From contig JAZKDO010000003.1 of NCBI GenBank assembly GCA_040387555.1, positions 372,001 to 436,000 of the forward strand: a stretch of 64,000 nt of DNA. Reading direction: 5' to 3'. Shown piece after piece: positions 18,854-28,246 of the stretch (within the stretch, counting starts at the first letter, position 1; the number at the start of each line of letters is the position of its first letter). A model generated the notes under the pieces. The model worked only from the letters and a program-made list of their open reading frames with translations, made no database searches and was not told the origin of the DNA. This DNA is from UBA4416 sp040387555. Its GTDB lineage: Bacteria; Bacteroidota; Bacteroidia; B-17B0; Aurantibacillaceae. The translations under genes were made by a program, and so were the position numbers.

Positions 18854-19947
18854 TTAATTATTTTTTTGGTGATATCGATCTTCACTGTAAAGATGTGGGA
18901 ATATAATGAGGTGGATACATTCCCAATATTAGTCATTGCATAATCCAGGGCAAAAATTTTGTATTTAATACCCACGCCAATATTAGGTTGTACTGTTGTT
19001 ACATCAGAGCCAGTAACATTTTTAGCCTTTTGGATATTACCAATTCCACCACGTAAAAAAACAAAATTTTTGTAACCTAGTTCAAGGCCAAAAGCTGGTT
19101 CCATGCTCCATGCTTTAGTTTTTACAACTGTATTTCTTTTTCCGTCAAAAGTGTTTATGAAATTTAGTTCACCTCCTAAAGAAATTTTATTTTCCCATAA
19201 ACTCCAGGTTCGTGCAACTCCTAAAATTAATTTTGGAACAGTTACTTCAACCGAGTTTGAGGGAATTTCATTGCCGGTAACCGCAAAAGTTTGTTTCACA
19301 TCGTCTGATAAATTATATGTCCAGGCATTAAATGTTCCCGTCACATCTCTTGCCATGGCCGCTAATCGCCAGTTTTTAAAATCATACATTGCTCCGGCGT
19401 CTAATCCAAAACCCCAGGCTCCGGCAAAATCACCTAGTTTTCTTCTTATGATTTTAGCATTGGCTCCAATCTTCAAACCCTTTATTTTGCTCATGTTACG
19501 CGCGTAGGATAACAACACTGCTGCATCCACAGCGTTAAATGATTTTAACCTGGAATAATCCACATTACCATTTGCATCAATCAGTTCTGTTGTATTTGGA
19601 ATATTATCTACACCAAAACGGATAAATGTAATCCCGGCAACACTATTGCTATCTAATCGTTTGGAACCACCGATGAAATCGTATTTGGCAATGCCTGCAA
19701 AATATTCTGCATGCATTAATCCAACCTGTAAATTGCTTTGTTGCAAATTCAATCCGGCCGGATTCCAATATCCTGCTGTTACATCATTTACAGAAGCCAC
19801 ATTTGCATTGGCCATAGATAAGGCACGGGCACCAACGCCCACGCTTAAAAATTCATTACTATATTTTGCAACCTGGGCAGTAGTAACTAAAATATTACCA
19901 CATAAAAGGCATAAAATGGCCAGGAGTTTATTAGAAAGTAGACGCAT
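18850..19947 (-). CDS. PorV/PorQ family outer-membrane protein
   Basis: The 365-residue protein has a signal peptide (about 1-24) and the family's N-terminal pattern: EFLSVGVGARALSMANANVA followed by VTAGYWNPAGL. Alternating amphipathic strands run to the C-terminus, as in FadL-type barrels. PorV shuttles type IX cargo from the translocon to the PorU sortase. The 4-base overlap with the PorU2-like gene supports a PorV-like role, although PorQ or another family member is possible. It lies 27 bases after the SGNH-like gene on the same strand. Confidence 0.85.
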   Translation of the reverse strand: MRLLSNKLLAILCLLCGNILVTTAQVAKYSNEFLSVGVGARALSMANANVASVNDVTAGYWNPAGLNLQQSNLQVGLMHAEYFAGIAKYDFIGGSKRLDSNSVAGITFIRFGVDNIPNTTELIDANGNVDYSRLKSFNAVDAAVLLSYARNMSKIKGLKIGANAKIIRRKLGDFAGAWGFGLDAGAMYDFKNWRLAAMARDVTGTFNAWTYNLSDDVKQTFAVTGNEIPSNSVEVTVPKLILGVARTWSLWENKISLGGELNFINTFDGKRNTVVKTKAWSMEPAFGLELGYKNFVFLRGGIGNIQKAKNVTGSDVTTVQPNIGVGIKYKIFALDYAMTNIGNVSTSLYSHIFTVKIDITKKIIK

Positions 19948-19974
19948 AATTAATTATGATTAAAAATAAGACAT

Positions 19975-20928
19975 TTATTTGTTAAATAACGCCTTTCTGG
20001 GGAAAATAGTATTAAAAGTAAAAGAAAAACTTTTACTAAATTCTGATGCTCCTTTTAGATTTAAGTGTTCATTGTCTGCAAAAAAAAGAGGATTGTCAAA
20101 TTTCAATGAATCTGAATAATCTATGTATTTAATATGGTTAATAAATGCAATGTGATCCAATTGACGAGTTAGTATCGATTTATTGGTTACGTTTTTTAAA
20201 CCTCTGCCAAAAACCGGTGCAGTAATTAAAACAAGATTTATGTTTTTTTCTTTAGCAAAAAGAATTATAGAATCTATATATTTTCTGTTTTTAATACTAA
20301 TAAAGGAATATTTGGGCACGGGTTGCTCTATATGACTTACTTCATTTGACTCAGTTGTTTGAAATCCTTTATACATAAGAGTATCATACCTTCCATATAT
20401 ATTAAGCCAGCCGTGTAATGATGCACTTAAAAATTCAAACTGTGTATATGGTAAAGAATGTATTGGATTATAATAAAAGGAATTGAATCGATTATCCATA
20501 TTGTATAATTCACGCTTTAAGAATTTATTGCTTAAGTAAGGAAAATATCTGGGAAAATCATTTAGCATGTCTAAATCACTTTTTAAAGAAAAATAATCTA
20601 TGTTAAGTACTATGTATTTTGGAGTTTGATGCCTGGAGCAATAAGTTTTTAGCATAGAATAACTTATTCTGGGTGATGCCCCACTGATGCCTAAATTAAA
20701 ACTATTTAAGCCGGTAATAGTATCAAATATTTTTGGATGAAAATGCATTTCTGCTCTGGAAGAGCCTAAAAAAAGCGCGTTATAATTTTTGTTTTTTTCT
20801 AAGAACAACTCATTGTATTTATTAAATATACCAAGTTTGTTTTTCCTAACCCCAACATAAAGAAATTCCCTATATATATATAGTATGCTTGTAAATAATA
20901 ATGAATATGTTATTACTTTTCTGATCAA
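19975..20928 (-). CDS. SGNH-hydrolase-like partner of the MBOAT acyltransferase
   Basis: The 317-residue protein has one N-terminal membrane anchor. Its SGNH-like fold has nucleophile Ser in FLGSSRAEMHF (near residues 53-63) and the late Asp/His pair in FADNEHLN (near 293). Such proteins (DltD, AlgX, PatB-like) work with an MBOAT protein to transfer acyl groups to cell-surface polymers. It overlaps the MBOAT gene by 4 bases, so the two are translationally coupled. The acyl acceptor is unknown. The gene is followed directly by the type IX secretion pair. Confidence 0.78.
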   Translation of the reverse strand: MIRKVITYSLLFTSILYIYREFLYVGVRKNKLGIFNKYNELFLEKNKNYNALFLGSSRAEMHFHPKIFDTITGLNSFNLGISGASPRISYSMLKTYCSRHQTPKYIVLNIDYFSLKSDLDMLNDFPRYFPYLSNKFLKRELYNMDNRFNSFYYNPIHSLPYTQFEFLSASLHGWLNIYGRYDTLMYKGFQTTESNEVSHIEQPVPKYSFISIKNRKYIDSIILFAKEKNINLVLITAPVFGRGLKNVTNKSILTRQLDHIAFINHIKYIDYSDSLKFDNPLFFADNEHLNLKGASEFSKSFSFTFNTIFPRKALFNK

Positions 20929-22328
20929 AATTGAAAGTAGATGAAACTGTTTGAATCGAAATCTCCAAAAGCAAAAATGCTAAATAAAATAAAAATATAA
21001 AAAACTGGTTTTAATATTAATTCAGAAATAGGGGACGGCTTTATAAGTTTGTATTCTTCCTGGAGTTCCTTAATGAATAAAATACAAATAAAGAGGAGTA
21101 CTAAAATTATAAATAGTCTGTCCTGTAATTGCACAAAATGTGTAAGGCCAGTAGTATAATTAAAATTGATAAATATATTTTTATAAATATAGATCAGATC
21201 CGTAATGCAATTTGCTCTAAAAGCAATAAAGAAAATTGAAACAAAAAACAAAGTATAAGACCATCTAAAAAGATCAGGTATTTTAATTTTTCTTCTGGTT
21301 GGGATAGATTCTAACAAATAAAAAATTCCATTCAATACGCCCCAAACAATAAAGGTAAAATAGGCTCCATGCCATAACCCACTTAATATAAAAACAACTA
21401 AAATGTTAAAAACCCATTTAGATTTACTTACTCTATTTCCACCAAGCGAAATGTAAACATATTCTTTAAACCAGCTTGTTAAACTTATATGATGTCGTTG
21501 CCAATACTCACTGACGGATTTTGATAGCAAAGGCCTTCTCCAGTTAAGATTTAAATTAATTCTGAATAGTTTTGCAACTCCAATTGCTATATCTGAATAC
21601 CCTGAAAAGTCAGTATAAAGTTGTAATAAGAATAGTATGCCAATTAATATGAACTCTATAGAATTAAATTCGTTTGGTAGAAAATTAAAAACAGGGTTCA
21701 CTAAATCCGCTAAGTTATCTGCAATTACCATTTTTTTAAAGAAGCCCCAGATTATCAATTTGGAGGCATTGCCCCATTCAATTTCTTTAAAAAAATGAGT
21801 GGTTTTTAATTGAGGCATTAATGTTTGATGTCTTACAATGGGGCCGGCAACCATATGTGGAAAAAAGGACACATATAGTAAAAAGTCTTTAATTGTATCA
21901 TCCGCCTTATATTTTCTTCGATAAACATCAATGGTGTAACTAATGGATTGAAATGTGTAAAAAGACAAACCGGCCGGGATAATGAGATTTGATAGTAAAA
22001 CGGAATCACTAGAAAATATTGAAAGAGTTGTATTATAAAAGAAGATAAGATATTTGAAAATAAAAAGCACGCCTATGTTACTGACTATGCTCATTATTAA
22101 AAGGGCTTTTCGCTTCGATTGTATTTCTGTTTTTGAAATGGCCTTTGCTAAATAAAAATCAAGCCCCGATGTGCCAATCAACAGTAGTAAAAACCACGGA
22201 TTGTAAGAAAAATAAAAATAATAGGATGCTATTAATAAAAATAAATTGCGATGTTTTGCCGGTAACAACCAATACGTGGCAAAAACGCAAGGCAGAAATA
22301 ACAGGAATATCAAGGAATTGAATAGCAT
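20925..22328 (-). CDS. MBOAT family membrane O-acyltransferase
   Basis: The 467-residue polytopic membrane protein has about ten or more hydrophobic segments. It shows the MBOAT motif SEYWQRHHISLTSWFKEYVY and the active-site His in LSGLWHGA. It resembles AlgI/PatA-type enzymes that move acetyl or other acyl groups across the inner membrane. With the SGNH partner it probably O-acetylates an exopolysaccharide, LPS or peptidoglycan. It is the first gene of the unit leading into the PorV/PorU2 genes, and it diverges from pssA across a 48-base spacer. Confidence 0.88.
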   Translation of the reverse strand: MLFNSLIFLLFLPCVFATYWLLPAKHRNLFLLIASYYFYFSYNPWFLLLLIGTSGLDFYLAKAISKTEIQSKRKALLIMSIVSNIGVLFIFKYLIFFYNTTLSIFSSDSVLLSNLIIPAGLSFYTFQSISYTIDVYRRKYKADDTIKDFLLYVSFFPHMVAGPIVRHQTLMPQLKTTHFFKEIEWGNASKLIIWGFFKKMVIADNLADLVNPVFNFLPNEFNSIEFILIGILFLLQLYTDFSGYSDIAIGVAKLFRINLNLNWRRPLLSKSVSEYWQRHHISLTSWFKEYVYISLGGNRVSKSKWVFNILVVFILSGLWHGAYFTFIVWGVLNGIFYLLESIPTRRKIKIPDLFRWSYTLFFVSIFFIAFRANCITDLIYIYKNIFINFNYTTGLTHFVQLQDRLFIILVLLFICILFIKELQEEYKLIKPSPISELILKPVFYIFILFSIFAFGDFDSNSFIYFQF

Positions 22329-22376
22329 CTTTTGTAAATATACAAACGATTTAATTTATATATATTTACAGGGATT

Positions 22377-23117
22377 ATGAAAATCAAAAAACATATTCCG
22401 AATGCCATAACCTGCTGTAATTTATTTTGCGGTTGCCTTGCTATTGTGGCTGCATTTTCGGGCCAGTTAGAAGTGGCGGCCTATCTTGTTGGACTCGCTG
22501 CTATCTTCGATTTTTGCGATGGATTTGCTGCGAGGATACTTCGTGTAACTTCAGTTATAGGTAAAGATTTAGATAGCCTGGCAGATATGGTGACATTTGG
22601 TGTGGTTCCCGGAATTGTTGTTTTTCATTATTTGGAAGCTATTGAGCAGTCGATGCAGCAGTATACTTTTATTTTAATGGATTACAGTTGGATCAATTAT
22701 TCGGCATTTCTTCTTGTTATTTTTTCTGCGGTTCGGTTGGCTAAATTCAACAATGATCCTCGCCAGTCAGATTCTTTCATTGGGCTGCCAACTCCGGCAA
22801 ATGCGATCTTCTGGTGCTCACTGATATTTTTGCAGGATTCCCCTCGTGTACTTTCTTTTATTAATCCATATTCAATGATTGTGGGTGTAATGCTTTTTTC
22901 AGTGTTATTAATTTCGGAAATACCTCTGTTTGCATTAAAATTTAGACATTTTGGATGGAAAGGAAATAGAATTCGTTTTTCTTTCCTGGCATTAAGTGCG
23001 TTGGTTTTGATAATTTTTCAGGAAACAGGTGTTCCGCTTATTATAATCCTGTATGTTATATTCAGTATAATTGTTGACATGGCCTCTCGCCCCAAAAGGA
23101 TTTCCCGAACTTCTTAG
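22377..23117 (+). CDS. pssA: CDP-diacylglycerol--serine O-phosphatidyltransferase
   Basis: The 246-residue integral membrane enzyme carries the complete CDP-alcohol phosphotransferase signature: Asp48-Gly49-x2-Ala52-Arg53-x8-Gly62-x3-Asp66-x3-Asp70, with an extra Asp45. It makes phosphatidylserine from CDP-diacylglycerol and serine, the first step to phosphatidylethanolamine. About six to eight hydrophobic helices are visible. The N-terminus KKHIPNAITCCNLFCGCLA is typical of bacterial type II PssA. It is divergent from the MBOAT gene. Confidence 0.92.
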   Translation: MKIKKHIPNAITCCNLFCGCLAIVAAFSGQLEVAAYLVGLAAIFDFCDGFAARILRVTSVIGKDLDSLADMVTFGVVPGIVVFHYLEAIEQSMQQYTFILMDYSWINYSAFLLVIFSAVRLAKFNNDPRQSDSFIGLPTPANAIFWCSLIFLQDSPRVLSFINPYSMIVGVMLFSVLLISEIPLFALKFRHFGWKGNRIRFSFLALSALVLIIFQETGVPLIIILYVIFSIIVDMASRPKRISRTS

Positions 23118-23189
23118 AATCTATATAGACGTCCTATTTCCATCATAAGCGGTGAGCTTTTGTGGCTTAATAACTTTAACTTTAAGCCT

Positions 23190-23849
23190 GTGATAAAATT
23201 AAAGGAAATACGAAAAGCATATCAGTTGAATAATACCTCGTTTGAGGTTTTGAAAGGAATTGATATGCACATTAAAGAAGGAGAATTTGTATCCATTATG
23301 GGTTCTTCTGGTTCAGGGAAATCAACGCTTCTAAATATTCTTGGAATACTGGATAATTATGATTCTGGTGATTATACACTCAATAATACCTTAATCAAAA
23401 ACCTTTCTCAAACAAAGGCTGCAAATTTACGTAACCAGTTTTTAGGTTTTGTGTTTCAATCATTTAATTTATTATCGTTTAAAAATGCAATGGAAAATGT
23501 TGCATTGCCTTTGTATTATCAAAAAGTTTCAAGGAAAGAACGAAATATTAAAGCGCTGGAATACCTTGACCGTGTAGGATTAAAAGAGTGGGCTAATCAT
23601 TTACCAAGTGAAATGAGTGGCGGACAAAAACAACGTGTTGCTATTGCCCGCGCATTGATAGGGAACCCGAAAGTGATTTTTGCAGATGAGCCAACTGGTG
23701 CATTGGATTCTCAAACGTCTATTGAAGTGATGGATATTTTTAAAGACATTAATAAACAAGGGAAAACTATTGTATTAGTAACCCATGAAAATGACATTGC
23801 TGCTTTAACAGATAGAACAATACGTTTGAAAGACGGCTTGATAATATAG
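23190..23849 (+). CDS. ABC transporter ATP-binding protein, MacB/LolD type
   Basis: The 219-residue ATPase has Walker A GSSGSGKST, signature MSGGQKQRVAIARAL, Walker B VIFADEPTGALD, and a switch His in VTHE. It belongs to the MacB/LolD/FtsE-like subgroup that powers mechanotransmission exporters rather than substrate channels. I chose the GTG at 23190, giving MIKLKEIRKAY, over a TTG ten codons earlier that adds an unusual N-terminus. It is followed by two permease genes and an adaptor gene. Confidence 0.9.
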   Translation: MIKLKEIRKAYQLNNTSFEVLKGIDMHIKEGEFVSIMGSSGSGKSTLLNILGILDNYDSGDYTLNNTLIKNLSQTKAANLRNQFLGFVFQSFNLLSFKNAMENVALPLYYQKVSRKERNIKALEYLDRVGLKEWANHLPSEMSGGQKQRVAIARALIGNPKVIFADEPTGALDSQTSIEVMDIFKDINKQGKTIVLVTHENDIAALTDRTIRLKDGLII

Positions 23850-23852
23850 GTT

Positions 23853-23914
23853 TTAGTTTTAAGTGTTTGGTTTTTAATAAATTTAAAAACGTTATTCATA
23901 CAACTTAAAACTAA
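23853..23914 (+). repeat. AT-rich intra-operon inverted repeat
   Basis: TTAGTTTTAAGT (23853-23864) and ACTTAAAACTAA (23903-23914) form a perfect 12-base inverted repeat in the spacer between the ATPase and first permease genes. Two further inverted repeats of similar composition lie at 57751-57796 and 60770-60818. Confidence 0.6.
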
Positions 23915-23940
23915 GAACTAAAAATTTAAAACTAAAAGAA

Positions 23941-25170
23941 GTGTTCGACCTAGATAAGTGGCAGGAAATATTAGGAACCATTAAGAAAAACAAGCTCCGT
24001 ACTTTTTTAACGGCGTTCAGCGTCGCTTGGGGAATTTTTATCCTGATTATCTTATTAGCTGCCGGACAAGGTTTAAGAAATGGTGCGCAATCTCAATTTG
24101 GGAACGACGCCGCCAATAGTATTTGGGTTGATGGTGGACAAACCAGCATAGCGTATGATGGCTATAAGCCTGGGAGAACTATTCAATTAACCAACTCTGA
24201 TTTTTACAACATTAAAAACAATGTGGAAGGTGTTGATCATGTGTCGGCAGTATATGATGGTAGGGCAGGAAAAATTTTATCTTATAAGAATGAGCATGCC
24301 GGATTTACGGTTCGTTCCTGTGCACCCGATCATAATTTATTAGAAAAAGCAAAAATTATTCTTGGACGTTTTATCAATGAAAATGATTTTAGGGAATATC
24401 GCAAAGTATGTGTAATAGGAATTCCTGTTCGCGATGCCTTATTTAAAAGAGAAGATCCTATTGGTAAGATGATTGACGTTTCAGGCACAAGTTACAAAGT
24501 AATAGGTGTTTTCAATGATCCTGGAAAAGGTGATAACGATCGCATCTACATACCGCTTTTAACGGCGCAACGGATATACAATGGAAAAGATAATGTGAAT
24601 GTGATTTGGGTGAGTACCGGAACAGTTAGTGCCGAAGGCAGTGAGCAAATTGTTAGTACGATCAGAAAGTCTTTGGCAAACAAATATCATTTTGATCCTG
24701 CTGATATGAATGCCGTCGGTGTTTTTAATAATAACGTGGAGTATAAACGTATTATGGGAATGCTGGATGGTATTAAAATTTTCGTTTTTATTATTGGTCT
24801 GTTTACGTTAATTGCCGGAGTGGTAGGCGTGAGTAATATCATGATGATTGTAGTGAAAGAAAGGACAAAAGAAATTGGTGTGAGAAAAGCATTGGGCGCA
24901 TCTCCTTTTTCAATTGTATCATTAATTATTCAGGAGTCCGTTTTTATTACTGCCGTTGCGGGATATATTGGCCTTATGCTTGGAATTGGTTTAGTAGAGC
25001 TCATTAGGTATTTTGGTTTGGAAGGAGATTTTTTTAAAAATCCCGAAGTGGATTTGTCCATTGCTATCACGGCCGTGGTTTTAATTATTGTAGCTGGTGC
25101 TTTAGCCGGATTATTTCCAGCCCTTAAAGCTGCAAAAGTTGAACCGATAACGGCATTAAGGGAAAGTTAA
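23941..25170 (+). CDS. MacB-like ABC permease, first of two
   Basis: The 409-residue protein has an N-terminal transmembrane helix (about 21-43) and a periplasmic MacB-type core domain (about 50-270). Three C-terminal helices form the FtsX domain, with the coupling motif VVKERTKEIGVRKALGA. The topology is that of MacB/LolC-type permeases. The start codon is GTG (23941), read as MFDLDKWQEI. It is paralogous to the next gene and ends one base before it, so the pair probably forms a heterodimer with the upstream ATPase. Confidence 0.88.
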   Translation: MFDLDKWQEILGTIKKNKLRTFLTAFSVAWGIFILIILLAAGQGLRNGAQSQFGNDAANSIWVDGGQTSIAYDGYKPGRTIQLTNSDFYNIKNNVEGVDHVSAVYDGRAGKILSYKNEHAGFTVRSCAPDHNLLEKAKIILGRFINENDFREYRKVCVIGIPVRDALFKREDPIGKMIDVSGTSYKVIGVFNDPGKGDNDRIYIPLLTAQRIYNGKDNVNVIWVSTGTVSAEGSEQIVSTIRKSLANKYHFDPADMNAVGVFNNNVEYKRIMGMLDGIKIFVFIIGLFTLIAGVVGVSNIMMIVVKERTKEIGVRKALGASPFSIVSLIIQESVFITAVAGYIGLMLGIGLVELIRYFGLEGDFFKNPEVDLSIAITAVVLIIVAGALAGLFPALKAAKVEPITALRES

Positions 25171-25171
25171 T

Positions 25172-26425
25172 TTGATATTTGAACGAGATAGCTGGCAGGA
25201 AATTTTTGCGACCATTCGTAAAAATAAATTAAGAACGTTCTTAACAATGTTAGGAGTGTTTTGGGGAATTTTTATGCTGGTGATTATGCTGGGCTCTGGT
25301 AACGGTTTGCGAAATGGTATTCTGAAAGAATTTGCAGGAACAGCAACCAACAGTTTTTTTGTGTGGGCTCAGCAAACAACCAAAGCTTATAAAGGCATGA
25401 AGCCGAACCGTAGTTTTAATTATACGGTTGCAGATGCTGAGGCCTTAAAACAGATTCCTGAACTGGAAGTCGTTTCGCCATTAAACCAATTGGGCGGACA
25501 TGAAGGTGCCAGTAATGTAGTTCGTGGTTTAAAAACAGCTGCCTGTGAAATTCAGGCCAATTACCCTAATATTGCTGATATTTCAGATATTAAAATAGGG
25601 CAGGGACGCTTTATAAATGACCTTGATATTAAAGAGAAAAGAAAAGTTTGTGTCGTTGGGCCAAGGGTTGTGGAAATGTTATTTCGAAAAAATGAAAGTA
25701 TTATTGGAGAATACATCCGTGTAAATGGCGTGTATTTCCGTATAGTGGGCGTTACTTCTCCTACTGCCGGAGGAAGAGAAGGAAGAGAACAGGCGCAGCG
25801 AATTAACATGCCTTTCAGTACCTTTCAAAATGCTTTTAACTTTGGTGATGTAGTAGGCTGGTTTGCTATAAAATCAAAAGAAGGAATTCCTGCGGAAGTG
25901 TCTGAAGAAAAAGTTATTTCAATTTTAAAAGAGCGTCATAAAATTGCGCCGGAAGACACAAAGGCTGTGGGACATTGGAATATGGCTGTGGAGTATAACA
26001 AATTAAGCGGCTTGTTTACAGGCATTGAAATATTGGTATGGATTGTAGGGATTGGAACTTTATTAGCCGGGGTAATTGGTATCAGTAATATCATGCTGAT
26101 TGTAGTTAAAGAACGCACTAAAGAAATTGGCGTAAAGCGTGCATTGGGAGCTGTGCCCGCACAAATCATCGGACAAATTGTTTTAGAAGCAGTTTTTTTA
26201 ACCTCTATTTCAGGTTACTTTGGTTTGGTGATTGGTATTGGATTACTAGAAGGTTTAAACGCAGCAATCGGTGATTCGGGAGAAATGTTTACCAACCCTA
26301 CTGTTGATTTAAATGTTGCATTGAAAGCATTAAGTGTGTTAATTTTAAGCGGTGCTTTTGCCGGATTAATTCCTGCCAGTAAAGCAGTAGCAATTAAACC
26401 GGTTGAAGCATTAAGAACTGAATAA
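25172..26425 (+). CDS. MacB-like ABC permease, second of two
   Basis: The 417-residue protein repeats the architecture of the preceding gene: one N-terminal helix, a MacB-type periplasmic core, and three C-terminal helices with VVKERTKEIGVKRALGA. The start is a TTG (25172) directly after the stop of the first permease, giving MIFERDSWQEIFATIRKNKLR, which aligns with the paralogue's N-terminus. It likely pairs with the first permease in a heterodimeric exporter. The substrate is unknown; peptides, lipids and lipoproteins are all handled by this superfamily. Confidence 0.88.
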   Translation: MIFERDSWQEIFATIRKNKLRTFLTMLGVFWGIFMLVIMLGSGNGLRNGILKEFAGTATNSFFVWAQQTTKAYKGMKPNRSFNYTVADAEALKQIPELEVVSPLNQLGGHEGASNVVRGLKTAACEIQANYPNIADISDIKIGQGRFINDLDIKEKRKVCVVGPRVVEMLFRKNESIIGEYIRVNGVYFRIVGVTSPTAGGREGREQAQRINMPFSTFQNAFNFGDVVGWFAIKSKEGIPAEVSEEKVISILKERHKIAPEDTKAVGHWNMAVEYNKLSGLFTGIEILVWIVGIGTLLAGVIGISNIMLIVVKERTKEIGVKRALGAVPAQIIGQIVLEAVFLTSISGYFGLVIGIGLLEGLNAAIGDSGEMFTNPTVDLNVALKALSVLILSGAFAGLIPASKAVAIKPVEALRTE

Positions 26426-26450
26426 TTGAATATTAGATATGTAATAAAAT

Positions 26451-26495
26451 AACTTGCGAACTCTGCGAAAAACTTTGCGTCTTTGCGGTTAAAAT
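26451..26495. repeat. Intergenic repeat remnant (tttgcgtctttgcgg type)
   Basis: The spacer holds an alternating pattern of the form AACTCTGCGAAAAACTTTGCG followed by TCTTTGCGGTTAAA. It resembles a repeat I have seen in intergenic DNA of Bacteroidota. A degenerate inverse copy (CGCAGAGTT) occurs at about 32714-32722. Confidence 0.45.
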
Positions 26496-26505
26496 TTAGA
26501 AGATT

Positions 26506-27609
26506 ATGATAAAAAAAATAATAAAAGCAACTTTGCTGATAGCCTTCGTAGGCCTTGTATTCTGGACGTTCTATTTTCTTTATAATAAATCTCAGAAACC
26601 GCCGGAGGTTTTCAAAACCATCATGCCGTTTGATACATCTATTATTAAAAAAACAGTTGCAACAGGATCGGTAACACCTCGTAAAGAAGTGAATATGAAA
26701 TCCCAGGTGAGTGGTATTATTGAAAAATTATACATTGTGGCTGGACAACAGGTAAGACAAGGCGATGTGATCGCGAAAATAAAAATTATTCCAAATATGT
26801 TGAACCTCGCTAGTGCAGAAAACAGGATCAATTCAGCACAAATTGCATATGATAATTCTAAACTGGATTACGACCGGAATAAAGTCTTGTTTGATCAGAA
26901 TGTAGTTTCGAAATCTGAAATTCAGGCTTTTGAAATGAGATTAAATTCAAATAAAGTGGAATTAGAAGCTGCTCAGAACCAATTACAAATAATTAAAGAA
27001 GGAGCGTCTAAAAGTTCAGGCTCCGCAAGCAATACTTTCGTTAAAGCAACTATTACTGGAATGGTTTTGGATGTGCCGGTAAAAGAAGGCGGACAGGTTA
27101 TTGAAAGTAATACGTTTAATGAAGGAACAACTATTGCTTCAGTGGCCAATATGGGCGAAATGATTTTTGAAGGAAAGTTGGATGAAAGTGAAGTGGGGAA
27201 GGTTCAGGAGAATATGGATATCGTATTAACAATTGGTGCGATTGACAATGAAAGCTTTAAAGCAAAACTTGAATATATTGCCCCGAAAGGTGTCACAGAA
27301 AATGGTGCTATACAATTTTTAATCCGTGCTTCTATCAGCAAAGAAAACAGTTCTTTTTTAAGGGCAGGTTATAGCGCCAACGCTGATATTATTTTATCTA
27401 AGAAGGATAGAGTGATGGCTATTCCTGAAAGCGTGCTTCAATTTGAGAAAGAAAAATCTTTTGTTGAGGTAGAAACATCAACACAGGTATTTGAAAAACG
27501 ATTTGTAAAAACCGGTTTGTCGGATGGAATTAATATTGAAGTTTTGGAAGGAATTAAAAGTACAGACAAGTTAAAATTACCACAACTAGCCGAGCAAAAG
27601 GAAGGTTAA
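26506..27609 (+). CDS. Efflux periplasmic adaptor (MacA/HlyD family)
   Basis: The 367-residue protein has an N-terminal membrane anchor (about 5-26). A split lipoyl domain (RKEVNMKSQVSGIIEKLYIVAGQQVRQGD begins it; the second half is VPVKEGGQVIE) flanks a coiled coil, and a beta-barrel region and a membrane-proximal domain follow. This is the MacA-type adaptor that links an inner-membrane ABC exporter to an outer-membrane channel. No TolC-like gene is adjacent, so a channel from elsewhere would be needed. It converges on the metzincin gene with a 2-base gap. Confidence 0.9.
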   Translation: MIKKIIKATLLIAFVGLVFWTFYFLYNKSQKPPEVFKTIMPFDTSIIKKTVATGSVTPRKEVNMKSQVSGIIEKLYIVAGQQVRQGDVIAKIKIIPNMLNLASAENRINSAQIAYDNSKLDYDRNKVLFDQNVVSKSEIQAFEMRLNSNKVELEAAQNQLQIIKEGASKSSGSASNTFVKATITGMVLDVPVKEGGQVIESNTFNEGTTIASVANMGEMIFEGKLDESEVGKVQENMDIVLTIGAIDNESFKAKLEYIAPKGVTENGAIQFLIRASISKENSSFLRAGYSANADIILSKKDRVMAIPESVLQFEKEKSFVEVETSTQVFEKRFVKTGLSDGINIEVLEGIKSTDKLKLPQLAEQKEG

Positions 27610-27611
27610 GC

Positions 27612-28244
27612 TTAAACAATTTTTTTCCACCAGAGGAAATAATTTAAATGCCGGTTTTTGTTAAGGCTTAACTTGTGTTCGTTTAAGAGTAAGAGCTCTA
27701 TTTGTTTTTCAGTGAGTTCCATTGCATTGTCTAAAGGTATTCCTGCTTTTTGCGCATACCAACTTTGACTCATTAAGTTACATTTTCTTTCAATTTCCGT
27801 GAGCTGCTGCTCGAACTGGTGAGCCGACAAATTAATGCTTTCGTATTTTGCATTTGCATGTGGATGTTCCCAGCCTAAAAGATGTCCGATTTCGTGGGGA
27901 ATTGTTCGGATATTTTTATTAGCCATAATATCAGAAACATAATTTTTATTTAATTTAATCCGTAGCCCTTTGAAGTCAGCTTCAGCCGGGTTGTTTCCAG
28001 GTATGGCATCAACAATCTGAAGAAGAATTTTTCGTGGTGAACATTGGAAAATATGTTTAAGAACGGTTAGGCTGAAGGAAATTTGCAGATCATATTTTCC
28101 GATTTTTTTATTGTACACATTCGCCAATTGATTTAGAATCACATTTTTCAAAACAGGAAGATCAAAAAGGGCACCACTGGTATTAATTAAATCCGCGTCT
28201 ATATGAAGCGATACATGCTGATTACTTTTTCTGATCGTAATCAT
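27612..28244 (-). CDS. Metzincin-type zinc metallopeptidase
   Basis: The 210-residue protein carries the full metzincin site: His117-Glu118-x2-His121-x2-Gly-x2-His127 in HEIGHLLGWEH, and a Met-turn at Met158 in CNLMSQ. This resembles matrixin/M57-like proteases. No signal peptide is visible, which is odd for a family that is usually secreted, so it may act in the cytoplasm or use another route. It starts 2 bases after the stop of the serine hydrolase gene, so it is probably the last gene of a unit that includes lipB. Confidence 0.75.
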   Translation of the reverse strand: MITIRKSNQHVSLHIDADLINTSGALFDLPVLKNVILNQLANVYNKKIGKYDLQISFSLTVLKHIFQCSPRKILLQIVDAIPGNNPAEADFKGLRIKLNKNYVSDIMANKNIRTIPHEIGHLLGWEHPHANAKYESINLSAHQFEQQLTEIERKCNLMSQSWYAQKAGIPLDNAMELTEKQIELLLLNEHKLSLNKNRHLNYFLWWKKIV

Positions 28245-28246
28245 GA

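Noticed and set aside
19103..19507. A 134-codon open frame opposite the PorV/PorQ-family gene
   Set aside because: No recognisable domain, and the sense strand gene is a full, well-supported family member.
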